A stretch of 64,000 bases of DNA from the NCBI RefSeq assembly GCF_009371975.2, contig NZ_VIKT02000001.1, forward strand, positions 62,535 to 126,534. Reading direction: 5' to 3'. Made by a program: the position numbers and the translations under genes. The number at the start of each line of letters is the position of its first letter. The stretch's first letter is position 1. The notes under the pieces were generated by a model that did not search any database, was not told the origin of the DNA, and saw nothing but the letters and a program-made list of their open reading frames with translations. Below are positions 32,806 through 42,812 of this stretch, in pieces. This DNA comes from Microcella pacifica (GTDB taxonomy: Bacteria > Actinomycetota > Actinomycetes > Actinomycetales > Microbacteriaceae).

Positions 32806-33921
32806 TCAGTCGTTGGAGGATGAGACCAAGCGCGCGGCGGCCGCAGTGATGCGCTCATCGCTCGCGGTGAGGGCGAGGCGCACATGGCGCGACTGTTCGC
32901 CCTCGTAGAAGGTGCCGGGGGCGACCAGGATGCCCTTCTCGGCGAACCAGGCGACGGTGTCGAGGGCGGGCTCGTCGCGCGTGCACCACAGGTACAGCCC
33001 GGCTTCGGAGTGGTCGATGCGCAGGCCCGCGGTGCGCACGGCGGCGGCGAGGGCATCCCGCCTGGCGCGATAGCGCTCCTTCTGCTCGGCGACGTGGGCG
33101 TCGTCGCCGAGGGCGGCGATCATGGCGGCCTGCACGGGCGCGGGCGGCATGAGGCCGGCGTGCTTGCGCACCTGCAGGATGCTGCGCACGAGCTGCTCGT
33201 CGCCGGCGAGGAAGGCGGCGCGATAGCCGGCGAGGTTCGACTGCTTGCTGAGCGAGTAGACGCTGAGCACGCCGGTCGCGGGGCCGTCTCCGACGACGCG
33301 AGGGTCGAGGATGCTCGGCGCAGGCGCGTCCGCCCACGCGCCCTCCCACCCGAGTTCGGCATAGCACTCGTCGTTGACGATGACGGCGCCCAGCTCGTGG
33401 GCTCGCGCGACGGCGGTGCGCAGGGCGTCGACGTCGAGCACGGCGCCCGTGGGGTTGCCCGGGCTGTTGAGCCACACGAGGCGCGTCTCGGCGGGCCACA
33501 GCGCGGGGTCGTCGGCCGCGACAGCCGTGGCACGCGCGAGGGCCGCACCGACCGCATAGGTGGGGTAGGCGACCTGGGGGTGCACGACGGCGTCGCCCGG
33601 CCCGAGCCCGAGCAGGAGCGGCAGCCACGCCACGAGCTCTTTCGAGCCGATCGTGGGCAGCACCGCGTCGGGGTCGAGGCCACTCACGCCGCGGCGGCGC
33701 GCGTACCAGTCGACGATCGCCGCGCGCAGCTCGGCCGTGCCCGTCGTCTGCGGGTAGGCGTGGGCATCCGTCGCCGCGCGCAAGGCCTCGCGCACGACGT
33801 CGGGGGTCGGGTCGACGGGCGAGCCGACGGAGAGGTCGCAGATTCCGTCGGCGTGCTCACGGGCGCGGGCCGCATGGGGCGCGAGCGAGTCCCACGGGAA
33901 GTCGGGTAACGCGATACCCAC
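32806..33921 (-). CDS. dapC: Succinyl-diaminopimelate aminotransferase (371 aa)
   Basis: A fold-type I PLP aminotransferase that makes N-succinyl-LL-diaminopimelate from the keto precursor. The PLP lysine lies in SLSKQSNLAGYRAAF, with the substrate/cofactor segments LNSPGNPTG and VNDECYAELGWEG, and a late Arg in the LALT region. I name it dapC because it follows the FdxC-type ferredoxin by 8 bp, the arrangement known in mycobacteria (fdxC-Rv1178), and because dapD and dapE are close by. Length is typical. The GTG start gives MGIALPDFPW. Confidence 0.88.
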   Translation of the reverse strand: MGIALPDFPWDSLAPHAARAREHADGICDLSVGSPVDPTPDVVREALRAATDAHAYPQTTGTAELRAAIVDWYARRRGVSGLDPDAVLPTIGSKELVAWLPLLLGLGPGDAVVHPQVAYPTYAVGAALARATAVAADDPALWPAETRLVWLNSPGNPTGAVLDVDALRTAVARAHELGAVIVNDECYAELGWEGAWADAPAPSILDPRVVGDGPATGVLSVYSLSKQSNLAGYRAAFLAGDEQLVRSILQVRKHAGLMPPAPVQAAMIAALGDDAHVAEQKERYRARRDALAAAVRTAGLRIDHSEAGLYLWCTRDEPALDTVAWFAEKGILVAPGTFYEGEQSRHVRLALTASDERITAAAARLVSSSND

Positions 33922-33929
33922 CGGTACGG

Positions 33930-34250
33930 CTACTGCTGCTGCGGCGGCAGCGCGGCCACGATCGGGTGGTCGTAGTGGATGACGCCGACTTTGGCGGCTC
34001 CACCGGGTGAGCCGATCTCCTTGAAGAACTCGACGTTGGCCGTGTAGTAGTCGGCCCACTTCTCGGGGGTGTCGTCTTCGTAGTAGATGGCCTCGACGGG
34101 GCACACGGGCTCGCAGGCGCCGCAGTCGACGCACTCGTCGGGGTGGATGTAGAGCATCCGGTCGCCCTCGTAGATGCAGTCGACGGGGCATTCGTCGATG
34201 CAGGCGCGATCCTTGAGGTCGACACAGGGGAGGGCGATGACGTAGGTCAC
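33930..34250 (-). CDS. fdxA: Seven-iron ferredoxin, FdxA/FdxC type (106 aa)
   Basis: Low-potential electron carrier with one [3Fe-4S] and one [4Fe-4S] cluster. The cysteines lie in the N-terminal PCVDLKDRACIDECPVDC segment and in ECVDCGACEPVCPVEAIY, giving the FdxA spacing with Asp/Cys differences typical of 7Fe proteins. The GTG start (MTYVIALPC) overlaps the stop of the upstream membrane protein gene by 4 bp. The dapC gene follows after 8 bp, so these form one operon, although dapC needs no ferredoxin. Confidence 0.92.
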   Translation of the reverse strand: MTYVIALPCVDLKDRACIDECPVDCIYEGDRMLYIHPDECVDCGACEPVCPVEAIYYEDDTPEKWADYYTANVEFFKEIGSPGGAAKVGVIHYDHPIVAALPPQQQ

Positions 34251-34672
34251 GGTGCAGTCGAGTCCTTCTCTTCGGCGGGCCCCTCCATGGTAACGGCCCG
34301 AAGCCGTGAGAGCCGTGCAGGGTCGGGCCACGCGATCACGACGAGGGCGATGAGCGCAACGCCGAAGGTCCAGGCGAGGCCGACGGCGTTGGCGGGCACG
34401 AGCACCGTGCCGCCGACCGGCAGGCTCAGGATCGCGCTCATGCCGGCGACCCCGAGTGCGCCGGTCGCCGCAGGCGACCGCACGGATGCCCAGCTACGCA
34501 GCCCCGCCAGGAACAGCCCGACCGTGCCGAGGGCGACGATGAGCCCGATCGGCGGCAGCGACTGATGAAAGAACGTGCCGATGAAGCCGAGCACGGTGCC
34601 CAGCAGCAGGACGACCGCCAGAGTGCCCGCTTGCGCCCAGCTGGGCATGCGGGCGAACTCGTGCTCAGGCAT
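34247..34672 (-). CDS. Four-helix membrane protein of unknown function (141 aa)
   Basis: Four hydrophobic segments (about residues 13-34, 39-60, 70-88 and 92-116) and a short acidic tail. Possibly of the DUF6113 type that often lies beside actinobacterial ferredoxin genes, but I am not certain. It overlaps ilvE upstream by 8 bp and fdxA downstream by 4 bp, so it belongs to an ilvE-orf-fdxA-dapC operon. No enzymatic motif is visible. Confidence 0.65.
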   Translation of the reverse strand: MPEHEFARMPSWAQAGTLAVVLLLGTVLGFIGTFFHQSLPPIGLIVALGTVGLFLAGLRSWASVRSPAATGALGVAGMSAILSLPVGGTVLVPANAVGLAWTFGVALIALVVIAWPDPARLSRLRAVTMEGPAEEKDSTAP

Positions 34673-35777
34673 CCAGGCGCAGCATCCAGTCGTGCGGGTC
34701 GGGTCGGCGACCGTACTGAATGTCGGTGAGCTCCTCGCGCAGCGACATCGTGAGCTCGCCGGGCTCAGCGTCGGCCGAGCCGATCGTGAAGTCGCGGGCC
34801 GAGATCATGCCGATGGGCGTGATCACGGCGGCGGTGCCGCACGCGAACGCTTCGACGATGTCGCCGTTCGCGACGCCCTCGCGCCACTCGTCGATCGAGA
34901 CCTGGCGGCGCTCGACCGTGTGGCCACGGTCTTCGGCGAGGTGCAGCACGGAGTCGCGCGTGATGCCGGGCAGGATCGATGCGCTCTGCGGCGTCACGAG
35001 TGTGCCGTCGCGCTTCACGAGCACGATGTTCATGCCGCCGAGCTCTTCGAGGTAGCGGCCTTCGACGGAGTCGAGGAAGAGCACCTGCTGGCAGCCGTGC
35101 TCGGCGGCTTCGGCCTGCGCGACGAGCGAGGCGGCGTAGTTGCCGCCCGTCTTGGCGGCGCCCGTGCCGCCCTTGCCCGCGCGCGAGTACTCGGTGGAGA
35201 GCCAGATGGAGACGGGGCTCACCCCACCCGGGAAGTACGCGCCGGCCGGCGAGGCGATGACGTAGTAGGCGACCTTGTGGGCCGGTCGCACGCCGAGGAA
35301 CGCCTCCTTGGCGAACATGAAGGGCCGCAGGTACAGGCTCGTCTCGGGCGCGGTGGGCACCCAGTCGCCGTCGACGGCGACGAGCTGCCGCAGCGACTCG
35401 ATGAAGTACTCCTCGGGTAGCTCGGGCAGCGCCATGCGCCGCGCGGAGGCCTGCATGCGGCGCGCGTTGGCGTCGGGGCGGAACGACCAGATGGAGCCGT
35501 CGGCGTGCCGGTAGGCCTTGAGCCCTTCGAAGATCTCCTGGCCGTAGTGCAGCACGCTCGCCGCGGGGTCGAGGGCGATGGGGCCGTAGGGCTGCACGCG
35601 CGGGCGGTGCCAGCCGCCGTGCTCGCTCCAGCACACGTCGACCATGTGGTCGGTGAAGGTCTTGCCGAAGCCCGGATTGGCGAGGATCGCCGCGCGATCG
35701 GCGTCGCTCACCGCGGACTCGTTGCGCGTCACCGCGAACGTGAGGTCCTTCTGGGCTAGGGGCAGCGAGATCGTCAT
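34665..35777 (-). CDS. ilvE: Branched-chain amino acid aminotransferase, class IV (370 aa)
   Basis: Interconverts Val, Leu and Ile with their keto acids. Motifs: [16 protein letters not shown] near the N-terminus, the PLP lysine in [12 protein letters not shown] near 209, and late segments [15 protein letters not shown] and [12 protein letters not shown]. Size and features match the eukaryotic-like long BCAT used by actinobacteria. The ATG has GAGGA 6-10 nt upstream. First gene of the operon with the membrane protein, fdxA and dapC. Confidence 0.94.
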   Translation of the reverse strand: MTISLPLAQKDLTFAVTRNESAVSDADRAAILANPGFGKTFTDHMVDVCWSEHGGWHRPRVQPYGPIALDPAASVLHYGQEIFEGLKAYRHADGSIWSFRPDANARRMQASARRMALPELPEEYFIESLRQLVAVDGDWVPTAPETSLYLRPFMFAKEAFLGVRPAHKVAYYVIASPAGAYFPGGVSPVSIWLSTEYSRAGKGGTGAAKTGGNYAASLVAQAEAAEHGCQQVLFLDSVEGRYLEELGGMNIVLVKRDGTLVTPQSASILPGITRDSVLHLAEDRGHTVERRQVSIDEWREGVANGDIVEAFACGTAAVITPIGMISARDFTIGSADAEPGELTMSLREELTDIQYGRRPDPHDWMLRLDA

Positions 35778-35834
35778 GGTGTGTCCTCGGCAGATTGACG
35801 GCGGCGCGACTGCGCGCCGGTGAAGCGTTGGTCT

Positions 35835-35840
35835 AGCGTA
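35835..35840 (-). promoter_or_regulatory. -10-like hexamer TACGCT upstream of ilvE
   Basis: It would give a leader of about 50 nt to the ilvE ATG. The -35 is weak. Confidence 0.35.
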
Positions 35841-35879
35841 CTCCGGGCTGCCGCGTGACGCCCGTGCGGGATGCTCGGC

Positions 35880-36935
35880 TCAGGCCGCGGCGGCCTCCGC
35901 GATTGCCGCGCCGATCTCGGCGGTGCTGCGCGGGGTCGCGCCGCGCGCTGCGAGGTCGGCTTCGACGGCGCGCGTCACGCGGGCCGCGGCCTCGCCGAGC
36001 CCGCTCTGCTCGAGCAGCAGCGCCACGGAGAGGATCGCCGCGGTCGGGTCGGCCTTCTGCTGGCCGGCGATGTCGGGCGCCGAGCCGTGAACCGGCTCGA
36101 ACATGCTGGGGAAGTCGCCGCTCGGGTTGAGGTTGCCCGAGGCGGCGAGGCCGATGCCGCCGCCGATCGCGGCGGCGAGATCGGTGAGGATGTCGCCGAA
36201 CAGGTTGTCGGTCACGATGACGTCGAAGCGCGCGGGGTCGGTGACCATGAAGATCGTCGCCGCGTCGACGTGCAGGTAGTCGACGCTCACCTCGGGGTGC
36301 TCGGCGGCGACGGCGGTGACGATGCGCTGCCAGAGCCCTCCCGCGTGGACGAGCACATTGGTCTTGTGGACGAGCGTGAGCCTCCCCCGCCGCGCGGCGG
36401 CCTGGGCGAAGGCGAAGCGCACGACGCGCTCGACGCCGAAGGCGGTGTTGACGCTCGTCTCGTTGGCGATCTCGTGCGGCGTGCCGACGCGCAGCGCGCC
36501 GCCATTGCCCACATAGGGTCCTTCCGTGCCTTCGCGCACGACGACGAAGTCCACGTCACCGGGATCGGCGAGCGGTGAGGTGACGCCGGGCAGGATGCGC
36601 GTGGGCCGGAGGTTGACGTGGTGGTCGAAGGCGAAGCGCAGCTTCAGCAGCAGCCCGCGCTCGATGATGCCGCCCGCGAGCTTCGGGTCGCGCGGGTCGC
36701 CGCCGACGGCGCCGAGCAGGATGGCGTCGTGCTGGGCGAGCTTCTCGAGGGTCTCGTCGCCGAGAATCTCGCCGGTCGCGAGGTAGTGCGTGGCACCGAG
36801 CGGGTAGTCGGTCTGCGTGACCGTCGCCTCGTCGCCCACGGCGGCGCGCAGGACGCGCAGCGCCTCGGCGGTGACTTCGGGGCCGATGCCGTCGCCGGCG
36901 ATGACGGCGAGGTCGAGGGTGCGGGTGCGGGTCAT
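35880..36935 (-). CDS. leuB: 3-Isopropylmalate dehydrogenase (351 aa)
   Basis: Oxidatively decarboxylates 3-isopropylmalate in leucine synthesis, with NAD+ and Mg2+. Motifs: [13 protein letters not shown], the substrate Arg segment [42 protein letters not shown], and the NAD-binding [24 protein letters not shown]. Start choice: ATG 36935 has GGAGG 5 nt upstream, while ATG 36953 has none and is 18 bp further out. Length fits the actinobacterial form. Confidence 0.94.
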   Translation of the reverse strand: MTRTRTLDLAVIAGDGIGPEVTAEALRVLRAAVGDEATVTQTDYPLGATHYLATGEILGDETLEKLAQHDAILLGAVGGDPRDPKLAGGIIERGLLLKLRFAFDHHVNLRPTRILPGVTSPLADPGDVDFVVVREGTEGPYVGNGGALRVGTPHEIANETSVNTAFGVERVVRFAFAQAAARRGRLTLVHKTNVLVHAGGLWQRIVTAVAAEHPEVSVDYLHVDAATIFMVTDPARFDVIVTDNLFGDILTDLAAAIGGGIGLAASGNLNPSGDFPSMFEPVHGSAPDIAGQQKADPTAAILSVALLLEQSGLGEAAARVTRAVEADLAARGATPRSTAEIGAAIAEAAAA

Positions 36936-37003
36936 GGGGCCTCCATCAGGCAATTCTCAGTCAACGGGCAGGATCCGCACTCCCGTGCCGATCTGCCGCT
37001 CTC

Positions 37004-37009
37004 AGGCTA
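37004..37009 (-). promoter_or_regulatory. -10-like hexamer TAGCCT upstream of leuB
   Basis: It would give a leader of roughly 60 nt containing the GGAGG site. Confidence 0.35.
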
Positions 37010-37065
37010 GCGCCAAGCCCTGCGCCCCCGGGGTCGGGGCCCTCGCGAGCAGGCGCGGCCCGCGC

Positions 37066-37071
37066 TACGGT
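37066..37071 (+). promoter_or_regulatory. -10-like hexamer TACGGT upstream of the DUF6458-like gene
   Basis: It would give a leader of about 36 nt with GAAAGGA at 37100-37106. Confidence 0.35.
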
Positions 37072-37113
37072 CTCAGTCGGCTCCTACCGGGGTCACAACG
37101 AAAGGACCACGTC

Positions 37114-37359
37114 ATGAGCATTGGTTTCGGAATCTTCCTGTTTGCCGTTGGCGCGATCTTCGCCTTCGCCGTCAATGTGAGCCTCGACTGGATCGAGCTC
37201 TCCACCGTCGGCTACATCCTCATGGTGGCCGGTGCGGTCACCGTCATCATCGGCGGAGCCCTCATGGCCCGTCGTCGCTCGTCGACGCACGAGACCACGG
37301 TCGACCCCGCATCCGGTGCGAGGACGACGCGTCGCAGCACGACCGACCCTGTCGAGTAG
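37114..37359 (+). CDS. Small DUF6458-like membrane protein (81 aa)
   Basis: Two membrane helices (about 3-21 and 31-50) separated by a short loop with SLDWIELSTVGYIL, then ARRR and a Thr/Arg-rich cytoplasmic tail. The sequence fits the actinobacterial DUF6458 family (MSIGxGIFLFxVGAI start). Function unknown. The ribosome site GAAAGGA ends 7 nt before the ATG. It stands alone between divergent leuB and convergent serA. Confidence 0.75.
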   Translation: MSIGFGIFLFAVGAIFAFAVNVSLDWIELSTVGYILMVAGAVTVIIGGALMARRRSSTHETTVDPASGARTTRRSTTDPVE

Positions 37360-37390
37360 CGCGCCAACCCGGAGGGGTCGGGCCTGAGGC

Positions 37391-38983
37391 TCAGACCTCG
37401 TAGAGGGTAATCTCGCGCAGGAACGAGGCGTCGATCTCGCCGCGCAAGCGCTCCAGCAGCTCGTCCGGCACCTGCGAGTCGACGGTCAGCACACTCAGTG
37501 CCGGCCCGCCCGCCGTGTGCCGGGCGATCTGCATGCCCGCGATGTTGATCTGGGCCTCGCCGAACTCCTTGCCGTAGACGGCGACGATGCCCGGCCGGTC
37601 GGTGTAGAGCATGACGATGAAGTGCTCTGCCATGGGCACTTCGACGTCGTATCCGTTGATCTCGACGATCTTCTGCACCTGCTTCGCGCCGACGAGCGTG
37701 CCGCTCACCGAGAGCTGCGTGCCGTCGGCGAGCGAGCCGCGAATCGTCAGCAGGTTGCGGTACTCCTCGCTCACCTCGTCGGTGATGAGGCGCACCTCGA
37801 CTCCGCGCTGCTCGGCGAGCAGCGGCGCGTTGACGTAGCTGACCTGCTCGGAGGAGATCCGGCCGAAGATGCCCTTGAGGGCCGCGAGCTTGAGCACGCC
37901 GACGTCGTGCGCGACGATCTCGCCGCGCACCTCGACGTCGATGCTCGCGAACGAGTGGTCGGCGAGGCTCGCCCACACCTGGCCGAGCTTCTCCATGAGC
38001 GGGATGCCCGGGCGCACGCTCGGATCGATCGTGCCACCGGCCACGTTCACGGCGTCGGGAACGAGCTCGCCGTCGAGCGCGAGGCGCACCGACTTGGCGA
38101 CCGAAACCCCGGCCTTCTCCTGCGCCTCGTCGGTCGAGGCGCCGAGGTGCGGCGTGAGCTGGATGGTGGGCAGGTCGAGCAGCGGGGAGCCCTTCGGCGG
38201 CTCGCTCACGAAGACGTCGAGGCCCGCGCCGGCGATGCGGCCGCTCGCGAGGGCCTCGTGCAGGGCATCCTCGTCGATGATGCCGCCGCGGCTCGCGTTG
38301 ACGATGCGCAGGGAGGGCTTCGCCTTCGCGAACTCGTCCGTGCTGATGAGGTTCGTGGTCTCGGGGGTCTTGGGAATGTGGATCGTGATGACGTCGCTGC
38401 GCTCCATGAGCTCGTCGAGGGTCACGAGCGTCACGCCGAGCTGCGCGGCGCGCGCCGGCGGAACGTAGGGGTCGTAGCCGAGCAGCTCGACCTCGAACCC
38501 GGCGAGACGCTGGGCGACGAGGGTGCCGATGCGGCCGAGGCCGACGATGCCGATGGTCTTCTCGTAGAGCTCGAAGCCCGTGAAGGCGGAGCGCTTCCAC
38601 TCCCCCGCCTTCATGGAGGCGTTCGCCTCGGGAATGTGGCGGGCGAGGGCAAGGATGTGCCCGACCGCGAGCTCGGCGGCGCTCACGACGTTGCTCGTGG
38701 GCGCGTTGACGACCATGACGCCGGCCTCGGTCGCGGCCTTGATGTCGACGTTGTCGAGCCCGACGCCGGCGCGCGCGACGACCTTGAGGGCGGAGCCGGC
38801 GGCGATCGCCTCGGCGTCGACCTGCGTCGCCGAGCGGATGAGGATCGCGTGCGCCTCCGGCAGGGCGGCGAGCAGTGCGGCGCGGTCGGTGCCGTCGACG
38901 TGGCGCACGTCGAAGTCGGGGCCGAGAGCGTCGACGGTGGCGGGAGACAGCTGTTCGGCGATGAGCACGACGGGCTTGGACAC
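37391..38983 (-). CDS. serA: D-3-phosphoglycerate dehydrogenase, long form with ASB and ACT domains (530 aa)
   Basis: First step of serine synthesis. The N-terminal dehydrogenase carries the Rossmann loop GLGRIGTLVAQRL, NASRGGIIDEDAL and the catalytic HLGASTDEAQ. An allosteric substrate-binding domain (about 320-450) and a C-terminal ACT domain (TDRPGIVAVYGKEFGEAQINIAGMQ, about 458-530) follow, as in the M. tuberculosis enzyme, which is inhibited by serine. The GTG at 38983 (MSKPVVLIAEQL) is preferred because nothing upstream is conserved; GAGG lies 9-12 nt before it. Confidence 0.95.
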   Translation of the reverse strand: MSKPVVLIAEQLSPATVDALGPDFDVRHVDGTDRAALLAALPEAHAILIRSATQVDAEAIAAGSALKVVARAGVGLDNVDIKAATEAGVMVVNAPTSNVVSAAELAVGHILALARHIPEANASMKAGEWKRSAFTGFELYEKTIGIVGLGRIGTLVAQRLAGFEVELLGYDPYVPPARAAQLGVTLVTLDELMERSDVITIHIPKTPETTNLISTDEFAKAKPSLRIVNASRGGIIDEDALHEALASGRIAGAGLDVFVSEPPKGSPLLDLPTIQLTPHLGASTDEAQEKAGVSVAKSVRLALDGELVPDAVNVAGGTIDPSVRPGIPLMEKLGQVWASLADHSFASIDVEVRGEIVAHDVGVLKLAALKGIFGRISSEQVSYVNAPLLAEQRGVEVRLITDEVSEEYRNLLTIRGSLADGTQLSVSGTLVGAKQVQKIVEINGYDVEVPMAEHFIVMLYTDRPGIVAVYGKEFGEAQINIAGMQIARHTAGGPALSVLTVDSQVPDELLERLRGEIDASFLREITLYEV

Positions 38984-39095
38984 GAGTGGAACCTCACGGG
39001 GGTGTCGACAGGATGGGCGGACTGCGGGCGAGCACGGGGCTCGCACAGGGCGATCACGGGGCGCGGTGGTCGGGGCGCCGTTGGCCTGTGCCTCC

Positions 39096-39101
39096 AGGGT
39101 A
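39096..39101 (-). promoter_or_regulatory. -10-like hexamer TACCCT upstream of serA
   Basis: It would give serA a leader of roughly 100 nt. Weak candidate. Confidence 0.3.
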
Positions 39102-39166
39102 GTGGAGCGCTCGCGGCGCCCAGGACCGCGGGCGCGAGCGGGCCCGCCCCGGCCGCGCCGACCGGC

Positions 39167-39172
39167 TAGCGT
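39167..39172 (+). promoter_or_regulatory. -10 hexamer TAGCGT, probable leaderless promoter of moeA
   Basis: It ends 6 nt before the ATG at 39179. The context is nearly identical to that of mobA at 43722. Confidence 0.55.
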
Positions 39173-39178
39173 GAAGCC

Positions 39179-40429
39179 ATGGTCGGCACGTCGCGCATGC
39201 GCAGCGTCGAGGAGCACCTCGACGACATCCTCGCGGGCGTTCGCGAGCTTCCGGTCGAGTCCGTCCCCCTCGACGCGGCCCTCGGGCGCGTGCTCGCACG
39301 GGAGGTCACGGCGACGACGGCGATCCCCCCGTTCGACAACTCGGCGATGGACGGCTACGCCGTGCGCGCGGAGGACGTGCGCGGAGCATCCGATACCGCG
39401 ATCGTCAGCCTGCCCGTCTCAGCCGATCTTCCCGCAGGCGCGGCGGCGGATGCTCGGCTCGAACCCGGCACGGCCGCACGCATCATGACGGGGGCCCCGG
39501 TGCCGCCCGGGGCGGACGCGATCGTGCCCGTCGAGCACACCGACGGCGGCACGGCGAGCGTGCGCGTGCACCGGGAGCCAACCCTCGGGGCGCACGTGCG
39601 ACGCGCGGGCACCGACCTGGAGGCCGGCGCGACGGTGCTCCCGCCCGGCGTGACGCTCACCTCGCGCGCGATCGCCGCGGCGGCGAGCGCGGGACGCGCG
39701 ACGGTCGAGGTGCATGCCCGCCCGCGCGTCGCCGTCATCTCGACCGGCAGCGAGCTCGTGCCGCCCGGCGAGCCAACGCGGCGCGGGCAGATTCCCGACT
39801 CGAACTCCTTCCTGCTGGCCGCCGCCGTCGCGGAGGCGGGAGGCGCGGCCCTGCGACTCGGCTCGGTGGCCGACGACGTCGACGCTCTGCGAGCGCTGCT
39901 GGAGCGAGCCGCGCGCGAGGCCGACGCCATCGTTCTCTCGGGCGGCGTGAGCGTCGGCGCCTACGACGTCGTCAAAGAGCTACTCGCGCCGCTGGGCGTG
40001 CGCTTCGGCACCGTGCGCATGCAGCCGGGCAAGCCGCAGGGCTTCGGGCACTGGCTCGACGGCACCCCGATCTTCGCGCTGCCCGGCAACCCCGTGAGCG
40101 CGGCGGTCTCGTTCGAGGTCTTCGTGCGGCCCGCGCTGCGGCGCCTGCAGGGGCTCCCCGAGGTGCATCGCCCCCGCAGCACGGGCACTGCCGAGGTCGG
40201 GTGGCGCACGCCGCCGGGCCGCCGGCAGTACATCCCGGTGACGATCGTGCGGGATGCCGCGGGCGCGGCGCGCGTGCGCCCCGCGACCGCGGGCGGCTCG
40301 GGTTCGCACCTCGTGGCGAGTCTCGCGCTCGCCGACGGGCTCGCGATCGTCGACGCGGAGGTCGAGGAGGTCTGCCACGGCGATGTCGTCGAGGTGCTCG
40401 ACTGGCGGGATCAGCCGCCTACCGCGTGA
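39179..40429 (+). CDS. moeA: Molybdopterin molybdotransferase MoeA (416 aa)
   Basis: MoeA inserts molybdate into adenylylated molybdopterin. Motifs: PFDNSAMDGYAVRAED near 50-65, RIMTGAPVPPGADAIVPVE near 100, VISTGSELVPPG, the MoCF-binding SGGVSVGAYDVVKELL and LPGNPVSAAVSFE, with the C-terminal domain IV complete. It marks the left end of the molybdenum island. Its last 11 bp overlap the 3' end of the convergent oxidoreductase gene. No ribosome site; the message is probably leaderless. Confidence 0.95.
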   Translation: MVGTSRMRSVEEHLDDILAGVRELPVESVPLDAALGRVLAREVTATTAIPPFDNSAMDGYAVRAEDVRGASDTAIVSLPVSADLPAGAAADARLEPGTAARIMTGAPVPPGADAIVPVEHTDGGTASVRVHREPTLGAHVRRAGTDLEAGATVLPPGVTLTSRAIAAAASAGRATVEVHARPRVAVISTGSELVPPGEPTRRGQIPDSNSFLLAAAVAEAGGAALRLGSVADDVDALRALLERAAREADAIVLSGGVSVGAYDVVKELLAPLGVRFGTVRMQPGKPQGFGHWLDGTPIFALPGNPVSAAVSFEVFVRPALRRLQGLPEVHRPRSTGTAEVGWRTPPGRRQYIPVTIVRDAAGAARVRPATAGGSGSHLVASLALADGLAIVDAEVEEVCHGDVVEVLDWRDQPPTA

Positions 40430-42812
40430 GCGACGGCTCCGTGTCGGGCTGGTGCTCGGGCTCGGGCGCGCGATCAGTCTCTGGCGCGGCGACGCGGTGC
40501 GGTTCGAGCCGCACGACGACCGCTTTCGAGACGGGCGTGTTGCTGCCCTCGGCGACGCTCTCGAGCGGGACGAGCACGTTCGCCTCCGGGAAGTAGGCGG
40601 CAGCGCATCCTCTCGCCGTCGGGTAGGCGACCACGCGCCAATCGCTGAGGGAGCCGTGGTCGGCGCCGCGCCACTCGCTCACGATGTCGACCCGCTGGCC
40701 GTCCTCGAGGCCGAGCTCGGCGAGGTCCTCGGGGTTCACGAACACGACACGGCGACCCTTCTTGATGCCCCGGTAGCGGTCGTTGAGCCCGTAGATGGTC
40801 GTGTTGAACTGATCGTGCGAACGCAGGGTCTGCAGCAGCAGTCGGCCGGCGGGCCGCTCGACGGCCTCGAGCGTGTTGACCGTGAGCATGGCGCGCCCCG
40901 TCGCGGTCGCGAAGCTGCGGGAGTCGCGCGGGCCGTTGGGCAGCACGAAGCCTTCGGGGCGGCGCGCCTTGGCCGAGAAGTCGTCGAAGCCCGGCACGAC
41001 GCGGCTGATGCGGTCGCGGATGAGGTCGTAGTCGCCCTCGAAGTCGCGCCACGGAATGCTCACGCGGTCGCCGAGCACGGCCTCGGCCATACGGCACACG
41101 ATCGCGACCTCCGAGAGCAGGCGCTCGTCGACGGGCTGCACTGCGCCGTAGGAGGCGTGCACGGCGCACACCGTGTCCTCGACCGTCACGAACTGCTCCC
41201 CTGACGTCTGACGGTCGATCTCGGTGCGGCCGAGCGTGGGCAGGATGATCGCTTCGCGCCCCGTGACGACGTGGGATCGGTTGAGCTTGGTCGAGATCTG
41301 CACGGTGAGGGCGGTGCCGCGCATCGCGGCCTCCGCGGCGGCGGTGTCGGAGATCGCACCGACGAAGTTGCCGCCGAGCGAGATCCACGCGCGAATACGC
41401 CCCTCGCGCATCGCCTGCACGCCGTGCACCGAGTCGACGCCCTCCTCGCGCGGAGGGGCGAAGCCGAACTCTCTCTCGATTGCGTCGAGGAACCACGCCG
41501 GCATCTTCTCCCACACGCCCATCGTGCGGTCGCCCTGCACGTTGCTGTGCCCGCGCACGGGGCACGCTCCCGCGCCGGGCTTGCCCATGTTGCCGCGCAG
41601 CAGGAGCAGGTTGACGATCTCGCGAATCGTCGCGACGGCTCTCCTGTGCTGCGTGATGCCCATCGCCCACGTGATGATGACGCGGTCGGCGCGCAGGTAG
41701 CGCTGCGCGAGCTCGTCGATCTCCTGCGAGGTCAGGCCCGTCGCGGCGAGCACCTCGGCCTCGTCGACCGCGCTCAGGTGGGCGAGGGTCTCCTCGACGC
41801 CGCTCGCGTGCTCGGCGAGGAAGGCGTGGTCGAGCACGCTGCCAGGCGCCGCCGCCTCGGCCTCGAGCACGCGCCGGGAGAGCGCCTGCAGGAGCGCCAT
41901 GTCGCCGCCCGAGCGGATCTGCAGGTACTGGTCGGCGATGCTCGTGCCGCGCCCCACGACGCCGCGCACGGTCTGCGGGTTCTTGTAGCGCTTGAGGCCC
42001 GCCTCGACGAGCGGGTTGACGGCGACGATGCTCGCACCGTTGCTCTTCGCCTCCTCGAGCGCGGTGAGCATGCGGGGGTGGTTGGTGCCCGGGTTCTGCC
42101 CCATCACGATGATGAGGTCGGCCTGGGCGAAGTCGTCGTAGGCGACCGTGGCCTTGCCGATGCCGAGCGTCTCCGTGAGCGCCGCGCCCGTCGACTCGTG
42201 GCACATGTTCGAGCAGTCGGGCAGATTGTTGGTGCCGTAGGCGCGCACGAACAGCTGGTAGAGGAAGGCGGCCTCATTGGATGCTCGCCCGCTCGTGTAG
42301 AAGGCCGCCTGGTCGGGCGACTCGAGCGAGGCGAGCCGCTCGCCGATGATCGCGAACGCCTCCTCCCAGCTCACCGGGCGGTAGTGGTCGCTGTCGGCGG
42401 CCTTGTGCACGGGCTCGACGAGGCGGCCCTGCTGACCGAGCCAGTACTCGTCCCGCTCGAGGAGGTCCGTAAGCGAGTTCTCGGCCCAGAAGCTCGACGG
42501 CACCGTGAGCGGCGTCGCCTCCCACGTGACCGCCTTTGCGCCGTTTTCGCAGAACTCCGCCGCCTTGCGGTGCGTGGGGTCGGGCCACGCGCAACTCATG
42601 CAGTCGACGCCCTGCTGCTGGTTGAGCTTCGTGAGGAGCGTCAGCGAGCGCCCCACCCCGAGCTCGGCGAGCGCCGGGCCCATCGCGTGCAGCACGCCGG
42701 GAACACCCGCGGCCCACTCCTTCGGCGCGGTCACGACGAGGTCGGGCTCGGGGCTGGTCGCGCCGGAGCCGCCCGGTGCTGAGTCGTCGGTCAGATCTTT
42801 GCGGTCGGTCAC
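40419..42812 (-). CDS. FdhF/YdeP-family molybdopterin oxidoreductase (797 aa)
   Basis: A bis-MGD molybdoenzyme of the formate dehydrogenase-like class. The N-terminus has C71 and C74 in a CMSCAWPDP motif rather than the four cysteines of a [4Fe-4S] cluster, as in E. coli YdeP. The predicted Mo ligand is Cys in SNMCHESTG, where E. coli FdhF has selenocysteine. Large molybdopterin (about 110-560) and molydop-binding (about 670-775) domains follow. It starts inside the fdhD stop (4-bp overlap), and FdhD supplies sulfur to this class, so an active formate dehydrogenase-like enzyme is plausible. The electron acceptor is unknown. Not confirmed to use formate. Confidence 0.85.
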   Translation of the reverse strand: MTDRKDLTDDSAPGGSGATSPEPDLVVTAPKEWAAGVPGVLHAMGPALAELGVGRSLTLLTKLNQQQGVDCMSCAWPDPTHRKAAEFCENGAKAVTWEATPLTVPSSFWAENSLTDLLERDEYWLGQQGRLVEPVHKAADSDHYRPVSWEEAFAIIGERLASLESPDQAAFYTSGRASNEAAFLYQLFVRAYGTNNLPDCSNMCHESTGAALTETLGIGKATVAYDDFAQADLIIVMGQNPGTNHPRMLTALEEAKSNGASIVAVNPLVEAGLKRYKNPQTVRGVVGRGTSIADQYLQIRSGGDMALLQALSRRVLEAEAAAPGSVLDHAFLAEHASGVEETLAHLSAVDEAEVLAATGLTSQEIDELAQRYLRADRVIITWAMGITQHRRAVATIREIVNLLLLRGNMGKPGAGACPVRGHSNVQGDRTMGVWEKMPAWFLDAIEREFGFAPPREEGVDSVHGVQAMREGRIRAWISLGGNFVGAISDTAAAEAAMRGTALTVQISTKLNRSHVVTGREAIILPTLGRTEIDRQTSGEQFVTVEDTVCAVHASYGAVQPVDERLLSEVAIVCRMAEAVLGDRVSIPWRDFEGDYDLIRDRISRVVPGFDDFSAKARRPEGFVLPNGPRDSRSFATATGRAMLTVNTLEAVERPAGRLLLQTLRSHDQFNTTIYGLNDRYRGIKKGRRVVFVNPEDLAELGLEDGQRVDIVSEWRGADHGSLSDWRVVAYPTARGCAAAYFPEANVLVPLESVAEGSNTPVSKAVVVRLEPHRVAAPETDRAPEPEHQPDTEPSLTR